Below are positions 45,393 through 54,124 of a DNA stretch of 64,000 nt, piece by piece. This DNA comes from Nocardioides limicola. Its GTDB lineage: Bacteria > Actinomycetota > Actinomycetes > Propionibacteriales > Nocardioidaceae. The notes under the pieces were generated by a model. It did no database searches. It was not told the DNA's origin and saw nothing but the letters and a program-made list of their open reading frames with translations. The DNA lies in contig NZ_JAERJA010000001.1 of assembly GCF_016827675.1 (NCBI RefSeq), positions 248,001-312,000 of the forward strand, given 5' to 3'. How positions within the stretch are numbered: position 1 is the stretch's first letter; each line of letters opens with the position of its first letter. The position numbers and the translations under genes are program-made.

Positions 45393-47219
45393 ATGGCTGA
45401 CGTGAACAGCGCTCTGGACCAGGCCGGGCTCACCAACGAGCACGTGCGCGAGTACGTCCGGTACTGGGCAGGTGTAACGGGGGCCGAGCGGGTAGAGGTC
45501 GTCAGCGCGGCCGACGACGCTCGACTGATCGCCGAATCGCTCGAGGCCGGGGAACTGCTCCCCGTCGGCGAGGGCCGCTACTACTCCCGCAGCTATCACA
45601 AGGACACCGCGCGCGCCGAGGAGCGCACCATCGTCGCCACCAGCGACGAGCGCGACAAGGGCGTCTACAACAACTGGCGCCCCGCCAGCGAGATGAAGCC
45701 GTTGCTCGAGGGCCTGATGAAGGGCGCCTCCGCCGGCAAGACCATGTACGTGATCCCCTATCTGATGGCACCCAAGGGTTCGCCGCTGGAGAAGTTCGCG
45801 GCCGGTGTCGAGCTCACCGACAACCGCAACGTCGTCCTGCAGATGATCCGGATGGCCCGGGTCGGCGCGGAGTACGTCAACGACCTCGGCGAGTCGTTCG
45901 TCCGGGCCGTGCACGTCACCGGCGACCTGGAGAACCTCGGCCAGGGCACCCCCGACGACAAGCGCTACTTCGTCACCGTCGCCGACGAGCGGACGATCCT
46001 GCACTACGGCTCGTCCTACGGCGGCAACGCGCTGCTGGGCAAGATCGCCCACGGCCTGCGCCAGGGCTCCTACGACGGCTGGAAGAACAACTTCCTGGTG
46101 GAGCAGTTCATGCTGCTCGGCATCACCGACAAGGTGACCGGCAAGAAGTACCACATCTGTGGCGGCTTCCCGTCGGCCTCGGGCAAGACCAACCTGGCCA
46201 TGACCCTGGCCCCCGACGCCCTCGGCGACCGCTACTACGTCGAGTTCTACGGCGACGACATCGCCTGGCTGTGGGTCGGCGACGACGGCCGGCTCTACGG
46301 GATGAACCCCGAGTACGGCGTCTTCGGTGTCGCCAAGGACACCAACGAGAAGACCAACCCGACCGCGATCGACTCGATCGTCCCGGGCACCGGTGCGATC
46401 TTCACCAACGTCGCCTACAACGAGCTCACCCAGGAGGTCTGGTGGGAGGGCCGCGGCGACAGGCCGACCGACCTCGAGGGCTGGTTGGACTGGAAGGGCG
46501 ACCGGATCGCCGACCGCCCCGAGGACGAACTGGATGCCCCCTGGGCGCACCCGAACAGCCGCTTCACCACCACCCTGGCCAACGTCCCCAACGTGGCCGC
46601 GGACTTCGAGGAGCCGGCCGGTGTACCGATCGACGGCATCATCTTCGGTGGCCGCACCCGCGACCGTGAGCCGCTGATCCGCGCCATCACTGACATCGCC
46701 GAGGGCGTCTACGACGGCCTCACGCTCGGCGCCGAGGCGACCGCCGCCGCGGACGGCCTCGAGGGCGTGCTGCGGTACGACCCGATGTCGATGCGCCCGT
46801 TCATGTCCTACGGCGAGGGCGACTACGCCGCGCAGTGGCTCAAGGTCATCGGCGCCGCCACCGTGAAGCCGATCTTCGCGCACGTGAACTGGTTCCAGCG
46901 CGGCGAGGACGGCCGATTCCTGTGGCCGGGCTACCGGGAGAACCTGCGGCCGCTGGTGTGGCTGATGCAGCTCAAGAACGGTGAGGTCAAGGGTCAGGAG
47001 ACGCCGGTGGGCACCATCCCCACCCGCGACGAACTGCTGCTCGAGGGACTCGACGAGCAGGCACTCGCCGACCTGGACACGATCCTGGCCATCGACACGG
47101 TCCGCTGGAAGCAGGAGATGGGCTTCCGCGCCGAGCACCTGCAGCAGTTCGACCGGGTGCCGGAGGAGATCTGGGCGGCTCACCGCCGCGTCGCCGACGC
47201 CCTGGACGCCCAGGACTGA
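45393..47219 (+). CDS. pckG: Phosphoenolpyruvate carboxykinase (GTP)
   Basis: 608 residues. It converts oxaloacetate and GTP to phosphoenolpyruvate for gluconeogenesis. The kinase-1a loop reads GGFPSASGKTNLAM (Lys265); the hyper-reactive Cys of typical GTP enzymes (FPSACGKTN) is Ser263 here. The kinase-2 region YYVEFYGDDIAWL and the nucleotide-binding FLWPGYREN are present. ATG 45393 has GAGGAAC about 8 bases upstream. A strong terminator follows. Confidence 0.93.
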   Translation: MADVNSALDQAGLTNEHVREYVRYWAGVTGAERVEVVSAADDARLIAESLEAGELLPVGEGRYYSRSYHKDTARAEERTIVATSDERDKGVYNNWRPASEMKPLLEGLMKGASAGKTMYVIPYLMAPKGSPLEKFAAGVELTDNRNVVLQMIRMARVGAEYVNDLGESFVRAVHVTGDLENLGQGTPDDKRYFVTVADERTILHYGSSYGGNALLGKIAHGLRQGSYDGWKNNFLVEQFMLLGITDKVTGKKYHICGGFPSASGKTNLAMTLAPDALGDRYYVEFYGDDIAWLWVGDDGRLYGMNPEYGVFGVAKDTNEKTNPTAIDSIVPGTGAIFTNVAYNELTQEVWWEGRGDRPTDLEGWLDWKGDRIADRPEDELDAPWAHPNSRFTTTLANVPNVAADFEEPAGVPIDGIIFGGRTRDREPLIRAITDIAEGVYDGLTLGAEATAAADGLEGVLRYDPMSMRPFMSYGEGDYAAQWLKVIGAATVKPIFAHVNWFQRGEDGRFLWPGYRENLRPLVWLMQLKNGEVKGQETPVGTIPTRDELLLEGLDEQALADLDTILAIDTVRWKQEMGFRAEHLQQFDRVPEEIWAAHRRVADALDAQD

Positions 47220-47235
47220 ACCCGTACGACGTACC

Positions 47236-47274
47236 CACCGGGGCCCCCGCTCACCACGAGCGGGGGCCCCGGTG
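47236..47274. terminator. Strong bidirectional terminator
   Basis: A perfect 16-bp stem: CACCGGGGCCCCCGCT (47236-47251) pairs with 47259-47274 around a 7-base loop CACCACG. It lies between the convergent ends of pckG (47219) and the cyclase gene (47278). There is no U-tract, as is usual in high-GC actinobacteria. Confidence 0.85.
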
Positions 47275-47277
47275 CCG

Positions 47278-48786
47278 TCAGTCCCGCAACGAGGCGATCG
47301 GGGTCGTGCCCGTCCTGCCGCGCAACTCGACGTGATCGCCGACCTGCCAGTGGGCCGCCTCGGCCTCATCGGCGAGGTCCAGGAGCGCCCCGTTGGCGGC
47401 CACCAGCCCGGGCGCCTTCTTCGCCAGTTCGGTGAGCCGGGCAGCCTCGTTCACCGGGTCCCCGATCACCGTGTATTCGTACCGCTTCGCGGCACCGACG
47501 TTCCCGGCCACCGCTGGTCCCGCCGAGACTCCGATGCCGGCGGAGAGCTCCGGCACCTCCGAGGCCAGACGCCGGCCCAGCACCCGGGCCGCCTTGAGCA
47601 CCGAGGTGGCCATATCGGGCACGGCCGTGGGGGCTCCCCAGATGGCCAGTGCGGCGTCGCCTTCGAACTTGTTGACCCACCCGTCGTGGGAGTCCACCAC
47701 GTCGATCACCACGTCGAAGAAGCGGTTCAGCAGCTGCACGACCTCCTCGGGGGCGCGCTGCTGGGCAAGACCGGTGGAGCCGATGATGTCCACGAACAGC
47801 ACCCCCACGTGACGCACCTCGCCGCCGAGGCGGACGCCGCCGGCGAGCGCGTTCCGGGCCACCTCCTCCCCCACGTGGCGCCCGAACAGGTCCCGGAGGG
47901 CGTCCCGCTCCCGGAGCCCGCCGGCCATCCGGTTGAATCCGGCCTGCAGGTGTCCGATCTCGGTGGCGTCATAGATCGGAACGGCCACGTCGTAGTCGCC
48001 GCGCTCGATGCGCTGCACGGCCTTGCGGACCGCACGGATCGGATCGGCGCTGGTGCGAGCGGCCAGGTAGGAGGCCAGGCCACCGATGATCAGACCCAGG
48101 CCGCCGAAGACGATCATGCTGATCGCCAGGTTGGTGGCGCTGGTGTAGTCCGGCGCCACCAACGAAGTGACCCCGACCAGGGTCAACCCGAGCAGCACCA
48201 TCCCGGACGCGGCAGCCCACACGGCCATGCCGCGGGCCACCATGCTGCGGTGCCGGGGCAGCTCAGCACCCGACTCGAGTGCCTGCCGGGCGAACCCACG
48301 CATCGCCCGCTCGGCGAACAGATAGCTGAAGGCCGCCACGGTCCAGCCCGCCAGCCCGACGGTCAGCGCGACCAGGATCGCCAGGGTCAGGTCATGGGTG
48401 GCGTTGAAGGCGCCGAACAGCAGGGCCGACAGCAACCAGGCGGCGCCGACGTGGGTGGCGATCCGTGCCGGTGCCCGGAGGATCTGTCGGCGTTCCTTGC
48501 GGTTCGGGTCGGCGCCGCTGCGCACCCAGCGGGCCATCGGGTGCAGTTCCAGATTCACCCGGATCACCCCGTAGACCACGCCCAGCGGCGCGATGATGGA
48601 GGCCATCACCAGGTTCTGCACCCGGACCCCGACGATGTCGGAGACCTCCGGCAACGGCAACACCAGGATCGCCAGCGCGTAGACGAGCACGGCCCCGAAG
48701 AGGTTCGTGATCACGATCCCGAAACTCAGCACCAGCCGCGCGGGCCAGGTGCGGAATCCCGGTGGTGTACGCCGGCGACGTGTCAC
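47278..48786 (-). CDS. Membrane adenylate cyclase, class IIIb, with HAMP domain
   Basis: 502 residues. About six membrane helices (residues 15-240), a HAMP linker (about 240-290) and a class III cyclase domain: metal Asp333 in FVDIIGST, substrate-specifying Lys373 in NKFEGDAAL, second metal Asp377, and VIGDPVNEAARL with the transition-state Asn/Arg. The layout equals the Rv1318c/Rv3645 group. It makes cAMP from ATP. GTG 48786 overlaps the upstream dehydrogenase stop (GTGA). Confidence 0.92.
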   Translation of the reverse strand: MTRRRRTPPGFRTWPARLVLSFGIVITNLFGAVLVYALAILVLPLPEVSDIVGVRVQNLVMASIIAPLGVVYGVIRVNLELHPMARWVRSGADPNRKERRQILRAPARIATHVGAAWLLSALLFGAFNATHDLTLAILVALTVGLAGWTVAAFSYLFAERAMRGFARQALESGAELPRHRSMVARGMAVWAAASGMVLLGLTLVGVTSLVAPDYTSATNLAISMIVFGGLGLIIGGLASYLAARTSADPIRAVRKAVQRIERGDYDVAVPIYDATEIGHLQAGFNRMAGGLRERDALRDLFGRHVGEEVARNALAGGVRLGGEVRHVGVLFVDIIGSTGLAQQRAPEEVVQLLNRFFDVVIDVVDSHDGWVNKFEGDAALAIWGAPTAVPDMATSVLKAARVLGRRLASEVPELSAGIGVSAGPAVAGNVGAAKRYEYTVIGDPVNEAARLTELAKKAPGLVAANGALLDLADEAEAAHWQVGDHVELRGRTGTTPIASLRD

Positions 48787-49799
48787 GGCCGCAGCAGGGC
48801 TTTGATGGCCCGGCGTTCGTCCATGGCCCGGTAGGCTTCCGCGACCTCGGCCAACGGCAGCTCCAGGTCGAAGACGGGCGACGGGTCCAGTTCGCCGGCG
48901 AGCACCTTCTCCACCAGCATCGGGAGATAGGCGCGGACCGGGGCCATGCCACCGGCCAGGCCGACGTTGCGCCCGAACATGGCCGGCACCGGGAGCCGGA
49001 CCCCGTGCGGGACGCCGACGTACCCGACGACTCCGCCCGGCCGGGCGATCGCCACGGCGGTGCGCATCGACTCGTCGGTGCCGACACACTCCAGCACCGC
49101 GTCCACCCCGAGCCCGTCGGTCAGTTCGTGCACGCGGGCGGTGGCCTCCTTGCCCCGCTCCTCCACCACGTGGGTGGCGCCGAAGGTGCGGGCCACCTGC
49201 TGGCGGTCGGCGTGCCGCGACATCGAGATCACCGTCTCGGCCCCCATGGTGGCCGCAGCCAGGACGCCGCAGAGGCCGACCGCCCCGTCCCCCACCACGG
49301 CCACCGTGCCGCCGGGGCGAACCCGTGCCGAGACCGCGGCGTGCCAGCCGGTCGCCATCACATCGGACAGGCTCAACAGGGCCTTGTCCAAGCCGCCGCC
49401 GCCGTAGTCGGGCACCGAGATCAGGCTGCCGTCGGCCTGCGTGACCAGCGCGTACTCGGCCTGCCCGGAGACCGTGAAGCCGAGGTTCTGGCAGGCCGAC
49501 TGTACGCCGGCCCGGCAGTGCGGGCAGGTGTTGTCGCTGTGGCAGAACGGAACCACCACGAAGTCCCCGGCGCGCACCGAGGTGACCTCGGCGCCCACCT
49601 CGGTGACCACGCCGATCGCCTCGTGGCCGATCGTCGCACCGGCGGTGATCGGATTCTGTCCCCGATAGGGCCACAGGTCGGAGCCGCACACGCAACTGGC
49701 GTGCACCTGGATGATCGCATCGGTGGGCTTGGTCAACTCGGGATCGGGCACCTCGCCGAAGCGGATGTCGCCGGCTGCGTGGATCGTGGTTGCTCGCAC
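48783..49799 (-). CDS. Zinc-dependent alcohol dehydrogenase (MDR family)
   Basis: 338 residues. Catalytic zinc ligands CVCGSDLWP and GHEAIGVV, structural zinc Cys in SDNTCPHCRAGVQSAC, and the Rossmann VVGDGAVGLCGVLAA. The substrate is unknown; relatives act on secondary alcohols or sugars. GTG 49799 is the start used. Co-translated with the cyclase gene; a shared signal is not obvious. Divergent from the HTH-MurA gene. Confidence 0.9.
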   Translation of the reverse strand: MRATTIHAAGDIRFGEVPDPELTKPTDAIIQVHASCVCGSDLWPYRGQNPITAGATIGHEAIGVVTEVGAEVTSVRAGDFVVVPFCHSDNTCPHCRAGVQSACQNLGFTVSGQAEYALVTQADGSLISVPDYGGGGLDKALLSLSDVMATGWHAAVSARVRPGGTVAVVGDGAVGLCGVLAAATMGAETVISMSRHADRQQVARTFGATHVVEERGKEATARVHELTDGLGVDAVLECVGTDESMRTAVAIARPGGVVGYVGVPHGVRLPVPAMFGRNVGLAGGMAPVRAYLPMLVEKVLAGELDPSPVFDLELPLAEVAEAYRAMDERRAIKALLRP

Positions 49800-49852
49800 T
49801 CGTGCATCATTGCAGCCCCGTCCACGCGTGGCTTGTCACACACTGCGGAGGG

Positions 49853-49881
49853 TTGGTGGTATCTCATATCTGAGATACCTT
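49853..49881 (+). promoter_or_regulatory. Promoter with palindromic operator of the HTH-MurA fusion gene
   Basis: TTGGTG (49853-49858), 17 bases, TACCTT (49876-49881), then ATG 49888 as expected for a leaderless mRNA. The spacer contains a perfect inverted repeat GGTATCTCA-N4-TGAGATACC (49858-49879) that overlaps both promoter boxes. This is an ideal repressor site. Confidence 0.7.
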
Positions 49882-49887
49882 GAGTCC

Positions 49888-51414
49888 ATGACACCGGACT
49901 ACCTCGGCCGCGTCGGCAACCTGATCCGAGACGCACGCAAGCACCGCGGCTGGACCCAGGCTCAGTTGGCGGAGGTGCTGTCCACCAGCCAGAGCGCGGT
50001 CAACCGCATCGAACGCGGCCACCAGAACCTCAGCCTGGAGATGCTGGCCCGCATCGGCGAAGCCCTCGACTCCGAGATCGTCTCCCTGGGGGCCGGCCCG
50101 ACTCACCTGCGGGTGACCGGCCCGACCACCCTGTCCGGCACCATCGACGTCAAGACGTCGAAGAACGCCGGCGTCGCGCTGCTGTGCGCCGCGCTGCTCA
50201 ACCGGGGCCGCACCACCCTGCGCAAGGTGGCCCGGATCGAAGAGGTCAACCGGCTCCTGGAGGTGCTCGAGAGCCTCGGGGTGCGCACCCGGTGGCTCAA
50301 CGAGGACAACGATCTGGAGATCGTCCCGCCGGCCGTGCTGGATCTGGCCAATATCGACGAGGACGCGGCACGGCGTACCCGCTCGGTGATCATGTTCCTC
50401 GGCCCGCTGCTGCACCGGGTGGACAGCTTCGACCTCCCGTACGCCGGCGGCTGCCAGTTGGGCACCCGGACCGTCGGGCCGCACATGTCGGCGCTGAAGC
50501 CGTTCGGGCTGGAGGTCAAGGCGACCGAGGGCTCCTACCACGCCCAGGTCAACCGGGCCATCGAGCCGGGACGCCCCATCGTGCTCACCGAGCGCGGTGA
50601 CACGGTCACCGAGAACGCCCTGATGGCGGCGGCCCTGCATCCGGGCACCACGGTGATCCGCAACGCGTCGTCGAACTACATGGTCCAGGACCTGTGCTTC
50701 TTCCTGGAGCGGCTGGGAGTCGGCATTGTCGGCATCGGCACCACCACGCTGACGGTCACCGGCGTCGCCGAGATCGACGTCGACGTCGACTATGCGCCGA
50801 GCGAGGACCCGATCGAGGCGATGTCGCTGCTGGCCGCGGCCATCGTCACCAACTCCGAGATCACCATCAACCGGGTGCCGATCGAGTTCCTGGAGATCGA
50901 GTTGGCCGTGCTCGAGGAGATGGGCCTGAACTACAGCAGGTCCGAGGAGTATCTGGCCACGAACGGGCACACGCGTCTGGTCGACCTCACCACCAAGCCG
51001 TCCACCCTGCAAGCCCCGCTGGACAAGGTGCACCCGATGCCCTTCCCCGGCCTCAACATCGACAACCTGCCGTTCTTCGCGGTGATCGGGGCCGTCGCCG
51101 AGGGTCAGACGCTGCTGCACGACTGGGTCTACGAGAACCGGGCGATCTATCTCACCGAGCTCAACAAACTCGGCGCCGACGTGAAGCTGTTGGACCCGCA
51201 CCGGGTGCTGGTCGAGGGGCCCACGCACTGGTCCGGCGCTGAGATCGTCTGCCCGCCCGCGCTGCGCCCGGCGGTGGTCATCCTGCTCGCCATGCTCGCC
51301 TCCAAGGGCACCTCGGTGCTGCGGTCCACCTACGTGATCCACCGTGGCTATGAGGACCTGGCCGCCCGGCTCAACCTGTTGGGTGCCAACATCGAGCCGT
51401 TCCGCGACATCTGA
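49888..51414 (+). CDS. HTH-MurA fusion (UDP-GlcNAc enolpyruvyl transferase-like)
   Basis: 508 residues. Residues 8-62 are an XRE HTH (IRDARKHRGWTQAQLAEVLS, TSQSAVNRIERGHQNLSLEM). From about 74 a full EPSP-synthase-type enolpyruvyl transferase follows, with Lys92 (SKNAG), the phosphoenolpyruvate Cys189 (GGCQLGTR) and Arg193; the C-terminal HRGYEDLAARLNLLGANI also matches MurA. The usual general-base region FPTD reads FPGLNID, so its Asp is displaced. It could be a second MurA, a sensor of cell-wall precursors, or both. The palindrome in its promoter suggests autoregulation. Confidence 0.88.
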   Translation: MTPDYLGRVGNLIRDARKHRGWTQAQLAEVLSTSQSAVNRIERGHQNLSLEMLARIGEALDSEIVSLGAGPTHLRVTGPTTLSGTIDVKTSKNAGVALLCAALLNRGRTTLRKVARIEEVNRLLEVLESLGVRTRWLNEDNDLEIVPPAVLDLANIDEDAARRTRSVIMFLGPLLHRVDSFDLPYAGGCQLGTRTVGPHMSALKPFGLEVKATEGSYHAQVNRAIEPGRPIVLTERGDTVTENALMAAALHPGTTVIRNASSNYMVQDLCFFLERLGVGIVGIGTTTLTVTGVAEIDVDVDYAPSEDPIEAMSLLAAAIVTNSEITINRVPIEFLEIELAVLEEMGLNYSRSEEYLATNGHTRLVDLTTKPSTLQAPLDKVHPMPFPGLNIDNLPFFAVIGAVAEGQTLLHDWVYENRAIYLTELNKLGADVKLLDPHRVLVEGPTHWSGAEIVCPPALRPAVVILLAMLASKGTSVLRSTYVIHRGYEDLAARLNLLGANIEPFRDI

Positions 51415-51417
51415 GCC

Positions 51418-52221
51418 ATGCGCGGCACCCCGGTCACCGGTCACCCGTTCCTGGACCAGGTCCACCAGCCCCCGGGGCGGATCCTCGCCTTCGCGCACCG
51501 CGGCGGAGCCGACCATCCGCAGCTGAAGGGGCTGGAGAACACGATGGCGGCGTTCCGCCATGCCGTGGAGCTGGGCTATCGCCACCTTGAGACCGATGTG
51601 CACGCCACGGCCGACGGGGTGCTGCTGGCCTTCCATGACGCCAGCCTGGACCGGGTGACCGATCGGACCGGGCGGCTGGCTGAGTTGACCTACGACGTGG
51701 TCCGGGAAGCGCGCATCTTCGGCACCGAACCCATCCCGACCCTGACCGAACTGGTCGAGGCGTTCCCGGCGGTCTCGTTCAACATCGACGTCAAGGCCAC
51801 CACGGCGGTGGCGCCGTTGGCCGCGTTCATCGAGGAGCGGCAACTGTGGGAGCGGGTGCTGGTCGGGTCCTTCTCCGGTGCTCGGCTGGCCGCGTTCCGG
51901 CGGCTGACCCGGGGCCGGGTGCCGACCTCGGCACACAGCCTGGAGGTGCTCGCGTTCCGGTTCCTGCCCTCGGGACGGCTGGCCGACCTGGTCACCGGCG
52001 GGCGGGTCGACTGCCTGCAGATCCCGCATCGGCACCGAGGCCTGACCGTGGCCACCCCCGGGCTCGTCCGTCGCGCACACGCGGCCGGCAAGCACGTGCA
52101 CGTGTGGACCATCGATGACCCCGAGGAGATGGTCGCCCTGGCCGAGCGCGGCGTGGATGGTCTGATGACCGACCGCACCGACCTGCTCAAACAGGTGCTG
52201 GAGTCACGCGGTCAGTGGTGA
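51418..52221 (+). CDS. Glycerophosphodiester phosphodiesterase family protein
   Basis: 267 residues. GDPD motifs: HRGGADHP (His-Arg), LENTMAAF, HLETDVHATADG (Glu and Asp metal ligands), FHDASLDRVTDRTG (His-Asp). It hydrolyses glycerophosphodiesters to glycerol-3-phosphate and an alcohol. ATG 51418 lies three bases after the fusion gene stop, so both are co-transcribed. No signal peptide is visible. The 3' end overlaps the convergent MFS gene by 10 bases. Confidence 0.92.
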   Translation: MRGTPVTGHPFLDQVHQPPGRILAFAHRGGADHPQLKGLENTMAAFRHAVELGYRHLETDVHATADGVLLAFHDASLDRVTDRTGRLAELTYDVVREARIFGTEPIPTLTELVEAFPAVSFNIDVKATTAVAPLAAFIEERQLWERVLVGSFSGARLAAFRRLTRGRVPTSAHSLEVLAFRFLPSGRLADLVTGGRVDCLQIPHRHRGLTVATPGLVRRAHAAGKHVHVWTIDDPEEMVALAERGVDGLMTDRTDLLKQVLESRGQW

Positions 52222-53588
52222 GGGGCGCGCTGCGGATCCTCGACCAGGAGCATCATCAGCAGCCCGGCCAACACCACCAGCAGCACCCCGAGGGTGCCCC
52301 AGATGGTCGCGCCGGTGACGGCCACGGCGAGCGCGAACATGCCCGGCGCCAGGAACGAGACGGCCCGGCCGGTGGTGGCGTAGAGGCCGAACACCTCCGC
52401 CTCCCGACCGGCGGGAGCGACCCGACCGAGGAACGACCGCGAGGCCGCTTGAGCCGGCCCGACGAGTGAGGACAGCGCCAGTCCGCCGATCCAGAAGACG
52501 ATCTGCCCCAGGTCACGCAGCAGCACCACGGCCAAGCCGGCGATGACGATGCCGGTGAGCGAGACAACGATCACCGCCCGTGGCCCGAACCGGTCGTCGA
52601 ACCAGCCGGCGATCATCGTCGCCACCCCGGCGATCAGGTTGGCAGCGATCCCGAACAGCATCACCCCGGTCGCAGAGAAGCCGAACGAGGTGGCCGCGAT
52701 CAGGGCACCGAACGTGAAGATGCCGGCCAGGCCGTCACGGAACACCGCCGAGGCCAGCAGGAACCAGACCACCGAACGGGACGTGCGCCACAGTTCGGCG
52801 ACGTGCCGGAAGAGCACCCGGTAGCTCTCCAGCAGCCCCACCTTCTGGGCGTTGTTGGCCGGCGGGTTGGGCACGAAGACGAACAGCGGCCAGGCGAAGG
52901 CGATCGCCCAGATCGCACACCCCAGACCGATCACCCGGAAGGCCATCCCGTTGTCGGTGGGCATCCCCCACCAGTCCGCCTGGGTGGCGATCACGATCAG
53001 CGTCAGCGCGATGATCCCGCCCAGGTACCCCATCCCCCAGCCGACCCCGGAGACCTTCCCGATGGTGCGCGGGGTGGACACGCTCACCAGCAGCGCGTTG
53101 TAGTTGACGCCGGCGATCTCCTCGAAGATGCTGGCCACCGCGATCAGGACCACCCCGAGCCAGAAGAAGCGCGGGTCGGCCTCGACGAAGAAGAGCCCGA
53201 ACAGGCAGAGCACCACCACCGCCGTACCCAGACCCAGCCAGGCCTTCCGGCGACCGGTGACGTCCGCGCGCTGCCCGAGCACCGGGGCGATCAGCGCGAT
53301 CAGCACGCCAGCGACCGCGAGGCCGATCCCCAGGTCGCTGGCCAGGCCGGCCAGCGCCCGGTCGTAGACGGGGTCGCCCTCGCCGAGCGCCGCCACGACC
53401 GGGTCCAGGAAGGCATCGGAGACCAGGTAGAGGGCGGTGAAGACGAAGGTGATGATCACCGTGTTGAGTGGCTGCGTCGCCCAGTCCCACAGCGCCCAGG
53501 AGACGACCTGGCGGCGTGGCACCGGCCTTCCGGGCGGCGGCGGTGGCGGTGGTGGTTGCGCGCGCCCTGACGGCTCGATGTTGGCCAT
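52212..53588 (-). CDS. MFS transporter, UMF1/Atg22-like family
   Basis: 458 residues with about twelve membrane helices. The UMF1 pattern WALWDWATQPLNTVIITFVF begins at about residue 30, and GVNYNALLVSVSTPRTIGKVSGVGWGMGYLGG marks the family. A Pro-rich cytoplasmic N-terminus (PPPPPPPG) precedes it. Yeast Atg22 exports amino acids from the vacuole; the bacterial substrate is unknown. Confidence 0.88.
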   Translation of the reverse strand: MANIEPSGRAQPPPPPPPPGRPVPRRQVVSWALWDWATQPLNTVIITFVFTALYLVSDAFLDPVVAALGEGDPVYDRALAGLASDLGIGLAVAGVLIALIAPVLGQRADVTGRRKAWLGLGTAVVVLCLFGLFFVEADPRFFWLGVVLIAVASIFEEIAGVNYNALLVSVSTPRTIGKVSGVGWGMGYLGGIIALTLIVIATQADWWGMPTDNGMAFRVIGLGCAIWAIAFAWPLFVFVPNPPANNAQKVGLLESYRVLFRHVAELWRTSRSVVWFLLASAVFRDGLAGIFTFGALIAATSFGFSATGVMLFGIAANLIAGVATMIAGWFDDRFGPRAVIVVSLTGIVIAGLAVVLLRDLGQIVFWIGGLALSSLVGPAQAASRSFLGRVAPAGREAEVFGLYATTGRAVSFLAPGMFALAVAVTGATIWGTLGVLLVVLAGLLMMLLVEDPQRAPHH

Positions 53589-53616
53589 GTCACAGAAGTC
53601 TGCCCCAGAATCCTTC

Positions 53617-53642
53617 GGAATGTAGTCCGGGGCGGTAACGTT
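53617..53642 (+). promoter_or_regulatory. Sigma-R-type promoter of rbpA
   Basis: GGAAT (53617-53621), 18 bases, GTT (53640-53642): the sigma-R consensus of Streptomyces with correct spacing. Transcription from about 53650 gives a leader of roughly 95 bases to ATG 53744. The S. coelicolor rbpA gene is known to belong to the sigma-R disulfide-stress regulon. Confidence 0.7.
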
Positions 53643-53743
53643 GAAAGACGTGTCATGAAACTGTGTGTGAGCGCATCACGAAACCGGCGCCCGCACGTCC
53701 CTTCCATGACCTGTCCAAGTACACGAAGACGGAAGGACGGCTG

Positions 53744-54124
53744 ATGGCCGAGCGCACACTACGTGGAGCGAGACTCGGGGGCCAGAGCTTCGAGGATGAG
53801 CGCGGCATCGAGTTCGCGCCGCGACAGGATGTGGGATACCGCTGCCCCCAGGGTCACGAGTTCGAGATCACCATGTCGGTCGAGGCCGACGTGCCCGCGC
53901 TCTGGGAGTGCCCGCGTTGCGGGGCGGAGTCGTTGAGCACCTCAGGCATCCTGCCCGAGGAGAAGGCTGAGAAGCCGGTCCGCACCCACTGGGACATGCT
54001 CCTCGAGCGACGCTCCGAGGCCGAGTTGGAGGACATCCTCTCCGAACGCCTCGAACTGCTCAGGGGCGGTGAGATCGGTCCGGCGCACCTGCACCGGGCA
54101 CGGAAGAAGAGGGCGAACGCCTGA
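53744..54124 (+). CDS. rbpA: RNA polymerase-binding protein RbpA
   Basis: 126 residues. RbpA binds core polymerase and group 1/2 sigma factors, helps open complex formation and affects rifampicin tolerance. The N-terminal RGARLGGQSFEDERG, the core domain with YRCPQGHEFEI and ECPRCG (zinc), the basic linker KPVRTHWDMLLERR and the sigma-interaction helices ELEDILSERLELLR are all present. The tail (RARKKRANA) is basic. AAGGACGG precedes ATG. The last 65 bases overlap the 3' end of ppm1 on the other strand. Confidence 0.95.
   Translation: MAERTLRGARLGGQSFEDERGIEFAPRQDVGYRCPQGHEFEITMSVEADVPALWECPRCGAESLSTSGILPEEKAEKPVRTHWDMLLERRSEAELEDILSERLELLRGGEIGPAHLHRARKKRANA

Noticed and set aside
45339..47369. 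A 676-codon minus-strand frame opposite pckG
   Set aside because: Shadow of a conserved enzyme gene; it also runs through the terminator hairpin.
49864..52101. A 745-codon minus-strand frame opposite the HTH-MurA and GDPD genes
   Set aside because: The plus-strand genes have conserved catalytic motifs; the antisense product has none.
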